From NCBI GenBank assembly GCA_029865665.1, contig JARXAV010000126.1, positions 1-5,353 on the forward strand: 5,353 bases of DNA, in the 5' to 3' direction. Below, in pieces: positions 1 to 5,222 of the stretch (positions are counted from its first letter, which is position 1; each line of letters begins with the position of its first letter). Both the position numbers and the translations under genes were made by a program. Under the pieces are notes generated by a model, which was not told the origin of the DNA, did no database searches, and saw only the letters and a program-made list of their open reading frames with translations. The DNA comes from Flectobacillus sp. GTDB lineage: Bacteria; Bacteroidota; Bacteroidia; Cytophagales; Spirosomataceae.

Positions 1-412
1 CACAATCGGTGAGGCGTATGATATGCCTTCTGAAGCAGTAGATGCCATGAACGTAGAAGCGGTTCACGAAGCAATGTCACGTGCAGCAGCTCGTGCAAGA
101 GCAGGTGAAGGTCCAACGTTCTTAGAATTCAAAACGTATCGTTACAGAGGTCACTCAATGTCTGACCCTCAGAAATACCGTACGAAAGAAGAAGTTGAAG
201 CGTACAAAATGCGTGACCCAATCGAGCAAGTTAAGAAAACAATCTTAGACAACGGAATCGCTACAGAAGAAGATTTATTAGCCATTGATGCAGCAATCAA
301 AGTGAGAGTAGAAGAAGCTGTTAAATTCGCAGAAGAATCTCCTTTCCCAGATGCTTCAGAAGCATATTTAGATGTATATCAGGAAGAAAATTATCCTTTC
401 CCAGTAGAATAA
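1..412 (+). CDS. pdhA: Pyruvate dehydrogenase E1 component, alpha subunit (3' part)
   Basis: This is the C-terminal 136 residues of a thiamine-diphosphate dehydrogenase alpha subunit; the reading frame is open from base 2 and the 5' end lies outside the window. E1 alpha, with E1 beta, decarboxylates pyruvate and passes the acetyl group to the E2 lipoyl domain in the cytoplasmic pyruvate dehydrogenase complex. The key signature is the loop YRYRGHSMSDP followed by a YRTKEEVEAY segment and a DPIEQ motif, all diagnostic of E1 alpha; the loop histidine lies near the active site in the family. The tail (DASEAYLDVYQE, ending PFPVE) matches the usual end of the protein, so the 3' end is intact. The TAA stop is followed 18 bp later by a terminator, so no downstream gene shares its transcript. 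Branched-chain 2-oxoacid dehydrogenase alpha is the alternative, but the SMSDP loop and the short tail favour pyruvate. Confidence 0.93.
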   Translation, partial: TIGEAYDMPSEAVDAMNVEAVHEAMSRAAARARAGEGPTFLEFKTYRYRGHSMSDPQKYRTKEEVEAYKMRDPIEQVKKTILDNGIATEEDLLAIDAAIKVRVEEAVKFAEESPFPDASEAYLDVYQEENYPFPVE

Positions 413-430
413 GCAATACGGGTTTACATG

Positions 431-463
431 AAAAAGACTACCTCAAAAGGGTGGTCTTTTTTT
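431..463 (+). terminator. Intrinsic terminator of pdhA
   Basis: A 12-bp stem (AAAAAGACTACC paired with GGTGGTCTTTTT, one G-T wobble) encloses a 7-base loop and runs into a tract of seven T. It starts 18 bp after the pdhA stop. The A-rich left foot could give some termination on the other strand too, but no gene converges on it from nearby. Confidence 0.82.
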
Positions 464-554
464 GTGGGTAGTTGTTCAAACGATAACCTTACAAAATAAT
501 TTTAAGGATTAAAGGGTGATTAATTGTTGAAATGTATATTTTTACACCACAAAA

Positions 555-585
555 TTGAGTTTTAACTGTAATTTTCTACTATAAT
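555..585 (+). promoter_or_regulatory. Putative dinD promoter with a partial SOS-box-like dyad
   Basis: The sequence TATAAT at 580-585 lies 9 bp before the dinD ATG, with a TTG at 555-557 as the only upstream hexamer-like match; spacing is longer than ideal. If this is the -10 element, the transcript would be leaderless or nearly so. CTGT at 566-569 followed by eight bases and ACTA resembles an enterobacterial LexA box (CTGT-N8-ACAG) with a degenerate right half, and it overlaps the TATAAT. An imperfect palindrome (CCTTA at 487-491, TAAGG at 503-507) lies further upstream. All of this is weak: Bacteroidota damage-response operators are not generally of the E. coli type. Confidence 0.3.
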
Positions 586-594
586 TCTTTTACA

Positions 595-1434
595 ATGAAA
601 ACAGATGAGATAAAGCACCTATTTAACCAATTTGAATTAGCCGCCTCTGAAATTGAAGGCGTAGAGTGTTGGAGTGCAAGAGAAATGCAACGACTTTTGG
701 GCTATAGTAAATGGGAAAATTTTGAAAAAGTAATTCAAAAAGCAAAAGATGCTTGTTTTAATGCAGGGGAACATATTTCTGACCATTTTCCTGATGTCAG
801 GAAAATGGTAGGCATTGGGTCTGATACAGAACGAGCCATACTGGACATTGCTCTAACTCGTTATGCTTGTTATCTGGTTGCTCAAAATGGGGATAGTCGT
901 AAAGAAGAAATTGCTTTTGCCCAAAACTATTTTGCAGTTCAGACTCGAAAGGCAGAAATTATTGAACAGCGTCTGTTGGAATATGAACGCATTAAAGCCC
1001 GTGAAAAACTGAGTCAAACAGAAAAGCAACTTTCGGGAATACTTTATGAACGAGGTGTTGATAATCAGGGGTTTGCAATTATTCGTTCGAAAGGAGATCA
1101 AGCTTTATTTCGTTTATCCACACAGCAATTAAAGAAAAAAATGGGTATTCCAGAATCTCGACCTGTTGCAGATTTCCTACCTACTATTAGTATAAAAGCA
1201 AAAGATTTAGCTGCTGAAATGACAGGTTTCAATGTACAAACAAAAGATTTGAAAGGTCAGAATCCGATTGAAAAGGAGCATGTTGACAATAGCTTTGCGG
1301 TAAGAGATATGTTATTAAAACGAGGTATTCAACCCGAAAATTTAGCTCCAGCAACAGACATTAAAAAGGTTCAGCGTAAGTTGGACAGTGATGATAAAAA
1401 AGTGTTAAAGGATAGTAAGAAAAAGACAACGTAA
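595..1434 (+). CDS. dinD: DNA damage-inducible protein D
   Basis: A 279-residue protein, close to the length of E. coli DinD (about 274). The N-terminal half carries a BRO/KilA-like region: CWSAREMQRLLGYSKWENF at about 25-43, then a conserved helix ending LTRYACYLVAQNGDSRK at about 87-103 and the FAQNYFAVQTR segment at about 108-118. The C-terminal half contains ILYERGVDNQGFAIIRSKGD (about 149-168), a PVADFLPTISIKAKDLAAEM stretch (about 190-209) and HVDNSFAVRDMLLKRGI (about 229-245), all typical of DinD. In E. coli the protein is SOS-induced and inhibits RecA-mediated strand exchange; that role is inferred here from family membership. It is cytoplasmic, with no signal peptide or membrane segment, and has a Lys-rich tail. 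ATG 595 is the first in-frame start and fits the family N-terminus; no Shine-Dalgarno is present. It stands alone between a terminator and a convergent gene, and uses mixed CGT/CGA/AGA arginine codons, unlike the CGT-rich cysD, so recent acquisition is possible. Confidence 0.88.
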   Translation: MKTDEIKHLFNQFELAASEIEGVECWSAREMQRLLGYSKWENFEKVIQKAKDACFNAGEHISDHFPDVRKMVGIGSDTERAILDIALTRYACYLVAQNGDSRKEEIAFAQNYFAVQTRKAEIIEQRLLEYERIKAREKLSQTEKQLSGILYERGVDNQGFAIIRSKGDQALFRLSTQQLKKKMGIPESRPVADFLPTISIKAKDLAAEMTGFNVQTKDLKGQNPIEKEHVDNSFAVRDMLLKRGIQPENLAPATDIKKVQRKLDSDDKKVLKDSKKKTT

Positions 1435-1440
1435 CAAAAA

Positions 1441-1635
1441 AGCCAATGAAGGTATGTAAAAAGTGTAGAGTTTAAAGCTTAACGTATTTTTCACCTAATA
1501 ATATTCTATCAAATTGCATTTCAAGAAATATTATCGTGAAATTTACTATTTCACAACATAAAACGTCGGCTTTTAGCTTTAATCCAAGCGGTAGTCGCTC
1601 ATAAACTTTTGACTTTTTACTCAACCTCATTGGCT
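1441..1635. repeat. 195-bp nested inverted-repeat element between convergent genes
   Basis: Outer arms at 1441-1474 and 1602-1635 are imperfect inverted copies. AGCCAATGA (1441-1449) pairs with 1627-1635, GGT (1451-1453) with 1624-1626, GTAAAAAGT (1456-1464) with 1612-1620, and AGTTTA (1469-1474) with 1602-1607, with almost identical spacing: 27 paired bases over about 34. Further in, AAAGCT (1474-1479) matches AGCTTT (1575-1580), and an inner hairpin pairs TTTCAC and ATAATATTC (1489-1506) with GAAATATTAT and GTGAAA (1525-1541). The element occupies nearly the whole gap, starting 6 bp after the dinD stop and ending 6 bp before the stop of the opposite gene. No target-site duplication is evident. 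It could be a miniature non-autonomous element or serve as a bidirectional terminator. An opposite-strand open frame through it is not convincing as a gene. Confidence 0.65.
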
Positions 1636-1641
1636 CCCCCC

Positions 1642-2346
1642 TCACAAACAATACCAATCCACCGACTCCTCAGGTTTTATTTTTACAACATTCGATAATA
1701 CTAATAAGACCAATGTTCTGGAAGCCAGCCATTTGGGGATGGATGCTAGTGTGGCGAACTCGTCGATGGTGATGCGTTTTTTCTCGGCTAAATATTGCAT
1801 TAATACTCGTTCTTTGTCGCCATAAGTAAAGGAAACTCCCTCCTGATTTTCACGACGAAGAATTTGTTTTAACTCTCTACTTGCTTGTACCGAACGGTCT
1901 TCTACCCTAAAGTATGCTTTGGGGTCTTCGTTGGGTAATTTGACAAAATGGGGTTTTTCGATACTTTTAGCAATGCTGAAAACCAACACATCTCGGGTGT
2001 CGGTAATAGAAAGCCGTTCTAATTGGTATGAAATAGGTGGGTCGCAATATTTTTCAATGGCACGAACCAGCATATATTCTTCTTCATCGACAAATTTTAA
2101 ACCTGGGATACTCTTGTCGTCGCCCACGCCCAGTAATAAAATACCGCCATCTGTATTGGCAAATGCGACTATTTCTCTGACTATTTTTTCGGGATGATTG
2201 GCTTTTAGCTTGAACTCAAGATGCAGCCCCTCTCCTTTCTTTACCAAATTTCGCAAGCCTTTCAAATCCATTTCGGATGTGCGAGAATGGCTTTCTGTTT
2301 TTTCAAAGACTCCTCTTCCTTGATATGACTCAACACCGTAGTTCAT
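1642..2346 (-). CDS. AlbA_2 (Schlafen AlbA_2) domain protein, putative nucleic-acid-binding regulator
   Basis: A 234-residue protein. After a 25-residue N-terminal stretch, residues about 26-130 form an AlbA_2 domain (Pfam PF04326; formerly annotated as a divergent AAA/ATP-binding family). It shows the GEGLHLEFKLKA segment (about 38-49), the hallmark IVREIVAFANTDGGILLLGV block (about 55-74) with DD and IPG just after, then HFVKLPNEDP and YFRVEDRSVQASRE (about 145-158). Residues about 175-225 look like a winged-helix-type tail (KERVLMQYLAEKKRITIDEF). Family members bind nucleic acid and often act as regulators or in stress or phage-related loci; the specific function is unknown. The start at 2346 is the longest; Met-26 (codon at 2271) is an alternative, because the first 25 residues have no recognised family match. 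It is divergent from cysH and convergent with dinD. No membrane segment or signal peptide is seen. Confidence 0.82.
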   Translation of the reverse strand: MNYGVESYQGRGVFEKTESHSRTSEMDLKGLRNLVKKGEGLHLEFKLKANHPEKIVREIVAFANTDGGILLLGVGDDKSIPGLKFVDEEEYMLVRAIEKYCDPPISYQLERLSITDTRDVLVFSIAKSIEKPHFVKLPNEDPKAYFRVEDRSVQASRELKQILRRENQEGVSFTYGDKERVLMQYLAEKKRITIDEFATLASIPKWLASRTLVLLVLSNVVKIKPEESVDWYCL

Positions 2347-2379
2347 GACGCTGTATGTTTTGAGTTAATACTCCCTTCC

Positions 2380-2387
2380 TAAATATA
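2380..2387 (-). promoter_or_regulatory. Possible -7 box for the AlbA_2 gene
   Basis: On the minus strand the bases read TATATTTA, seven of eight matches to the Bacteroidota -7 consensus TAnnTTTG, about 33 bp before the ATG at 2346. The nearest upstream TTG (2404-2402) is only 14 bp away, shorter than usual, so the -33 element is uncertain. Confidence 0.35.
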
Positions 2388-2463
2388 ACGTAATTTTAGG
2401 GCAAAATGATTGAAAAATCAAAAATAATTCCCTTACAAATCGACCAATTCAATAGACTTTACC

Positions 2464-2471
2464 TAACTTTG
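2464..2471 (+). promoter_or_regulatory. -7 promoter box of cysH
   Basis: TAACTTTG is a perfect match to the Bacteroidota housekeeping sigma -7 consensus TAnnTTTG. No good TTG is seen 17-23 bp upstream, so the -33 element is poor and activator dependence is possible. Transcription would begin at about 2476-2480 and give a leader of roughly 120 bases before cysH, enough room for the two hairpins annotated downstream. Confidence 0.6.
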
Positions 2472-2495
2472 TGTATTCATTATTAACACATTACC

Positions 2496-2533
2496 AATTC
2501 CTTTTTTATTCTTTCGGAATTTTTATTTTTTAT
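2496..2533 (+). promoter_or_regulatory. Attenuator-like hairpin with T-rich tail in the cysH leader
   Basis: AATTCC (2496-2501) pairs with GGAATT (2516-2521) across a 14-base T-rich loop; a competing smaller stem ATTC/GAAT (2508-2511 and 2517-2520) shares the same right arm. The stem runs straight into a T-rich tract. It lies between the predicted promoter and cysH, which is where an attenuator would sit, but a 6-bp stem with only two G-C pairs is weak and could be chance in AT-rich DNA. Confidence 0.25.
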
Positions 2534-2571
2534 AATTCGTTGTGGATAAAAGATTTGGTTGTACGAATAAC

Positions 2572-2590
2572 GTAAACGGCCGACGTTTAC
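2572..2590. promoter_or_regulatory. Perfect 7-5-7 dyad immediately upstream of the cysH start
   Basis: GTAAACG (2572-2578) and CGTTTAC (2584-2590) are perfect inverted arms around the 5-base spacer GCCGA. The dyad ends 7 bp before the chosen ATG at 2598, where a ribosome would dock. As DNA it has the form of an operator for a dimeric helix-turn-helix regulator; as RNA it would be a 7-bp hairpin covering the initiation region. No second copy of the exact arms is seen near cysD or cysN. Confidence 0.5.
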
Positions 2591-2597
2591 ATTGCTT

Positions 2598-3287
2598 ATG
2601 TCAGATTTATCTTCATTAAAACAAGCCTTAGAAGGGCTTACCCTTGCCGATTCGCTTCGTTATGTTGCTGACAACTACGGCAATGTCGTTTTTTCATCCT
2701 CTTTCGGTCAAGAAGATCAAGTAATTACCGATGCTATCTTCAAAAATGAGCTAGCTATTCGTGTATTTACCTTAGATACGGGCAGATTGTTTCAAGAAAC
2801 TTACGACTTGATGGACACCACAAAGGCGAAGTATAAGAAAGAATTTGAAACCTATTTTCCTGAGACTGCTAAAGTAGAAGCATTAGTAAAAGAAAAAGGG
2901 TTCAACAGCTTTTATTATTCAGTTGAAAATAGAAAAGAGTGCTGTGGAATTCGCAAGATTCAACCTTTGAAACGTGCTTTAGCTGGAGCAGAAATCTGGA
3001 TTACAGGTTTACGTTCTGAACAGTCTGATAACCGTGCAGATATGGAAATTGTTGAATGGGACGAAGCAAACAAGGTGATTAAATTCAACCCCTTGATTCA
3101 CTGGACTTATGAAGAAATCTTAGCATATATCAAAGAAAACAAAGTGCCAGACAATCCATTACACCGCAAAGGATTTGTCTCAATCGGTTGTTTGCCATGT
3201 ACTCGTGCTATCCAAGAAGGAGAACACCCTCGTGCAGGTAGATGGTCATGGGAGACATCTCAAAAAGAATGTGGATTGCATTCATAA
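2598..3287 (+). CDS. cysH: Assimilatory adenylylsulfate (APS) reductase, Fe-S type
   Basis: A 229-residue cytoplasmic enzyme of the PAPS/APS reductase family (adenine-nucleotide alpha-hydrolase fold), which reduces APS to sulfite and AMP using thioredoxin-type reductants. The modified P-loop SSSFGQED is at 33-40 and LDTGRL at 59-64, followed by ITGLRSEQS (135-143). Two cysteine pairs, Cys115-Cys116 in ECCG and Cys198-Cys201 in GCLPC, are the [4Fe-4S] ligands that mark enzymes preferring APS over PAPS; E. coli CysH lacks them. The C-terminal ECGLH holds the catalytic Cys225. ATG 2598 is preferred over the in-frame TTG at 2592: it gives a normal N-terminus and leaves the upstream dyad untranslated. 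No APS kinase gene follows, consistent with direct APS reduction. It heads the sulfate cluster from its own promoter, 367 bp before cysD, and has no clear simple terminator behind it. Confidence 0.93.
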   Translation: MSDLSSLKQALEGLTLADSLRYVADNYGNVVFSSSFGQEDQVITDAIFKNELAIRVFTLDTGRLFQETYDLMDTTKAKYKKEFETYFPETAKVEALVKEKGFNSFYYSVENRKECCGIRKIQPLKRALAGAEIWITGLRSEQSDNRADMEIVEWDEANKVIKFNPLIHWTYEEILAYIKENKVPDNPLHRKGFVSIGCLPCTRAIQEGEHPRAGRWSWETSQKECGLHS

Positions 3288-3654
3288 GTATTTGGTTACT
3301 AGTTAGCTATCAGCTTATATTGCAAATAGTTATTTTCAAAATTCGTTTAAACTAATATAGTAAGTATGAAGAATTATTAAACTGATACTATTTTTCCACA
3401 GAGGTACACAAAGTCCGACACGGAGTTACACAAAGAAAAAGTAGAAAAACTCTGTGAAACTCTGTGATTTTTAAACTCTGAGCAACTCTGTGGTAACAGT
3501 CGCTACGGTATAATACTATCAATTTATTCTTTACCATTACTTACAAGTACTTAATTTACAAAACTGTGCGATTAACGTTTGAAAAAGATAAGGGATGCTT
3601 TTAGACATTATACGTTAAACTTTTAACTCCACAGTAGTTTCAAAATTGATTCTA
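3288..3654. other. 367-bp non-coding gap between cysH and cysD
   Basis: No convincing gene lies here on either strand. About 3288-3377 is AT-rich with a short TAGCTATCAGCT-like run near 3305-3314. The middle (3378-3526) is a large palindromic element annotated separately. From 3527 to 3654 nothing is clear apart from AAACTTTTAACT at 3617-3628, a near copy of a 13-mer seen elsewhere in the window, and AACGTTTG at 3574-3581, one base off a -7 box and without a -33 partner. A cysD promoter in this gap is plausible but not demonstrable. Confidence 0.6.
3378..3526. repeat. CACAGAG heptamer palindrome (imperfect inverted repeat)
   Basis: The left half carries four heptamers, CACAGAG 3397-3403, CACAAAG 3407-3413, CACGGAG 3419-3425 and CACAAAG 3429-3435. 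The right half carries four complements, CTCTGTG 3450-3456, CTCTGTG 3460-3466, CTCTGAG 3476-3482 and CTCTGTG 3486-3492. Start-to-start spacings are 10-12-10 on the left and 10-16-10 on the right, so the halves mirror each other around an A-rich centre (3436-3449). The ends CCACAGAG and CTCTGTGG are exact complements. Outside them, 3378-3392 and 3512-3526 are a second inverted pair matching at 13 of 15 positions. I recall similar CACAGAG-type repeats in other Bacteroidota genomes, but cannot verify that here. It might terminate cysH, stabilise its 3' end, or be a mobile-repeat relic. Confidence 0.72.
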
Positions 3655-4629
3655 ATGAGTAATTACAATAAAAATAATTCAATGTCAGAAGTTGAGACAA
3701 CAGTAACAGAAAACTCCGCAGTAGATGCTCCGAAATGGGGGGTATTCCCTCGTGAACTTGAAGATGAAGCCATCTATATCATGCGTGAAGTGGCTGCACA
3801 ATTCGAGAAGCCAGCTCTTTTATTTTCAGGTGGTAAAGATTCAATTACCTTGGTTCGTTTAGCTCAAAAGGCTTTCTACCCAGGTAAAATCCCTTTCCCA
3901 TTAGTACACGTGGATACAGGACATAACTTCCCAGAAACCGTTGCTTTTCGTGACTGGTTAGCGAAAGAAGTAGGTGCAGACTTAATCGTTCGTTACGTAG
4001 AAGATTCAATCAATCAAGGTAAAGCAAAAGAAGAAACAGGTAAGTATGCCTCTCGTAATGCTTTGCAAACGGTAACACTTTTAGATACGATTGAAGAATT
4101 TAAATTCGATGCGTGTATTGGTGGTGCTAGACGTGATGAAGAAAAAGCTCGTGCGAAAGAACGTATTTTCTCAGTTCGTGACGATTTCGGACAGTGGGAT
4201 GCAAAACGTCAACGTCCTGAGTTGTTCGATATGTTGAACGGACGTATTGCTATTGGCGAAAACGTACGTGTATTCCCTATTTCTAACTGGACAGAATTAG
4301 ACGTTTGGAATTATATCAAAGAAGAGAAAATGGCGATTCCATCTATCTATTACTCGCACAAGCGTCAAGTAATTGAGCGTGATGGTATGCTTTGGGCTGA
4401 TTCTGACTACTTGAATAAAGATGCAGATGAAATTCCTTTTGAAGCAACAGTTCGTTTCCGTACGGTAGGTGATATGACTTGTACGGCTGCAGTAGCTTCG
4501 GAAGCTGTTGAATTAGATGACATCATCGGTGAAATCTTAGCAGCAGAAATCTCTGAACGTGGTGCTAGAATCGACGACAAACGTTCGGAAGCTGCCATGG
4601 AAAAACGTAAACAGCAAGGATACTTTTAA
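3655..4629 (+). CDS. cysD: Sulfate adenylyltransferase subunit 2
   Basis: A 324-residue ATP sulfurylase catalytic subunit; with the CysN GTPase it makes APS from sulfate and ATP in the cytoplasm. The PP-loop motif SGGKDS is at 58-63, the family block FYPGKIPFPLVHVDTG at about 74-89, GGARRDEEKARAKER at 156-170, FPISNWTELDVW at about 207-218 and RFRTVGDMTCT at about 267-277, with the usual C-terminal RKQQGYF. E. coli CysD is about 302 residues; the extra length is a low-complexity N-terminus (residues 1-25, Asn/Ser/Thr/Glu-rich). ATG 3655 is chosen over an in-frame TTG at 3646; ATG 3682 (Met-10) is an equally possible start. Of 23 arginine codons, 21 are CGT, the pattern of a well-expressed host gene. 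cysN, normally adjacent, begins only 602 bp downstream because a four-helix-bundle gene lies between them. Confidence 0.95.
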   Translation: MSNYNKNNSMSEVETTVTENSAVDAPKWGVFPRELEDEAIYIMREVAAQFEKPALLFSGGKDSITLVRLAQKAFYPGKIPFPLVHVDTGHNFPETVAFRDWLAKEVGADLIVRYVEDSINQGKAKEETGKYASRNALQTVTLLDTIEEFKFDACIGGARRDEEKARAKERIFSVRDDFGQWDAKRQRPELFDMLNGRIAIGENVRVFPISNWTELDVWNYIKEEKMAIPSIYYSHKRQVIERDGMLWADSDYLNKDADEIPFEATVRFRTVGDMTCTAAVASEAVELDDIIGEILAAEISERGARIDDKRSEAAMEKRKQQGYF

Positions 4630-4633
4630 AAAA

Positions 4634-4661
4634 GTTGAGTTATGAGTTTTGAATGTTGAGT
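4634..4661 (+). repeat. Left copy of the 28-bp inverted repeat flanking the four-helix-bundle gene
   Basis: Starting 5 bp after the cysD stop, this stretch is a run of TGAGT-type words (TTGAGTTA, TGAGTTTT, GAATGTTGAGT). It matches the reverse complement of 5195-5222 at 23 of 28 positions without gaps; four of the five differences are transitions. Confidence 0.6.
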
Positions 4662-4731
4662 GTGTAGCAGTTGGCATAGAACGTTACACTTGAAACGATA
4701 AAACTTTTGACTTAAATGTTAATATGATTCA

Positions 4732-5109
4732 ATGCTCGAAACTAAAATGAAGCACGACAATCTGAAAGAAAGAACTAAATCTTTTGCTTTGAGAGTCATT
4801 AGATTAGTTGAAAGTTTACCTCAAAAGCAATCGGCTCAAATAATCGGCAAACAACTACTTCGATGTGGTACTTCTGTTGGAGCAAATTACAGAGCTTCAT
4901 GCAGAGCAAGATCACAAGCCGATTTTATTTCTAAAATCGGAATTGTCCTAGAGGAAGCCGATGAGTCTTTATTTTGGATGGAATTATTAGTTGAATCAAA
5001 TCTTGTTAAATACGATTTATTGAAGGATCTTATGAAGGAAGCCGACGAGTTAACCGCAATATTTGCTTCATCAGGGAAAACCGCAAGAGAGAATAATAAA
5101 AAGAAATAG
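4732..5109 (+). CDS. Four-helix-bundle protein (23S rRNA intervening-sequence / S23 family)
   Basis: A 125-residue, all-helical cytoplasmic protein of the TIGR02436 / PF05635 four-helix-bundle family. The hallmark is QLLRCGTSVGANYRASCRAR at 41-60, followed by DFISKIGIVLEEADESLFWMELL (64-86). Helix 1 (about 11-29) ends in the typical LP, and the fourth helix runs from about 95 to 112 before a charged, disordered Lys-rich tail. Relatives are encoded in the intervening sequences of some bacterial 23S rRNA genes, and the Avd protein of diversity-generating retroelements has the same fold; the cellular role of free-standing copies is unknown. ATG 4732 is the first start; Met-6 (4747) is nearly as good and closer to the usual family N-terminus. 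It sits between cysD and cysN in the same direction, so it is probably co-transcribed. Its eight arginines use seven AGA, one CGA and no CGT, unlike cysD, suggesting a separate origin. Confidence 0.88.
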   Translation: MLETKMKHDNLKERTKSFALRVIRLVESLPQKQSAQIIGKQLLRCGTSVGANYRASCRARSQADFISKIGIVLEEADESLFWMELLVESNLVKYDLLKDLMKEADELTAIFASSGKTARENNKKK

Positions 5110-5194
5110 CAACCGAGTGTATAGTTTTGTGTGTGTAATTAATTAGAATATTTACCAGTTAACAAGGTAGATTCCTTTATGCGAGATTCCACCC

Positions 5195-5222
5195 ACTCAG
5201 CACTCGAAACTCACAACTCCAC
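5195..5222 (-). repeat. Right copy of the 28-bp inverted repeat flanking the four-helix-bundle gene
   Basis: On the plus strand this reads as ACTCA/ACTCG-type words and is the inverted partner of 4634-4661 (23 of 28 matches). It ends 9 bp before the cysN ATG and so forms most of the cysN 5' untranslated sequence. Confidence 0.6.

Larger units (their letters stand above)
4634..5222 (+). mobile_element. Candidate IR-bounded cassette carrying a four-helix-bundle gene
   Basis: The unit consists of the left inverted repeat, a 70-bp leader, one small gene, an 85-bp tail and the right inverted repeat, and it fills the cysD-cysN junction almost exactly (5 bp after the cysD stop to 9 bp before the cysN start). 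Seen directly: the inverted ends, the interrupted gene pair and the contrast in codon use. Inferred: that the whole unit entered as one cassette. No transposase, reverse transcriptase or target-site duplication is visible, so any mobility would be non-autonomous or ancient. Alternatively, the repeats are unrelated low-complexity intergenic DNA. Confidence 0.35.

Noticed and set aside
853..1101. 82-codon minus-strand open frame inside dinD
   Set aside because: It is antisense to conserved DinD blocks; the translation is Phe/Leu/Ile-rich with no motif.
1472..1657. 61-codon open frame on the minus strand overlapping the 3' end of the AlbA_2 gene
   Set aside because: It runs through the inverted-repeat element and part of another gene, has no recognisable domain, and its composition follows the repeat arms; not supported as a gene.
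1919..2197. 92-codon plus-strand open frame opposite the AlbA_2 gene
   Set aside because: It is antisense to a well-matched AlbA_2 domain, with Ser-rich low-complexity translation and no family features.
2407..2420. Short hairpin TGATT-GAAA-AATCA in the divergent promoter region
   Set aside because: A 5-bp AT-rich stem is expected by chance in this composition and has no linked signal.
2476..2597. SAM or other known riboswitch in the cysH leader
   Set aside because: No multi-helix junction or conserved riboswitch core could be recognised; only two short hairpins are present.
2592..2597. TTG start for cysH at 2592 (and likewise for cysD at 3646)
   Set aside because: A standard ATG follows within two to three codons in each case and gives a normal family N-terminus, so the ATG starts at 2598 and 3655 were used.
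3396..3493. CACAGAG repeats as a CRISPR array
   Set aside because: The units are only 7 bp with 3-9 bp between them and switch orientation halfway, which does not fit 23-45 bp repeats with unique spacers.
4407..4598. 63-codon minus-strand open frame inside cysD
   Set aside because: It is antisense to the conserved CysD C-terminal region; Ser/Ala-rich translation typical of a shadow frame.
4732..5109. Four-helix-bundle gene as the Avd component of a diversity-generating retroelement
   Set aside because: No reverse transcriptase, template repeat or variable repeat is present in the window; the gene matches the general TIGR02436 family.
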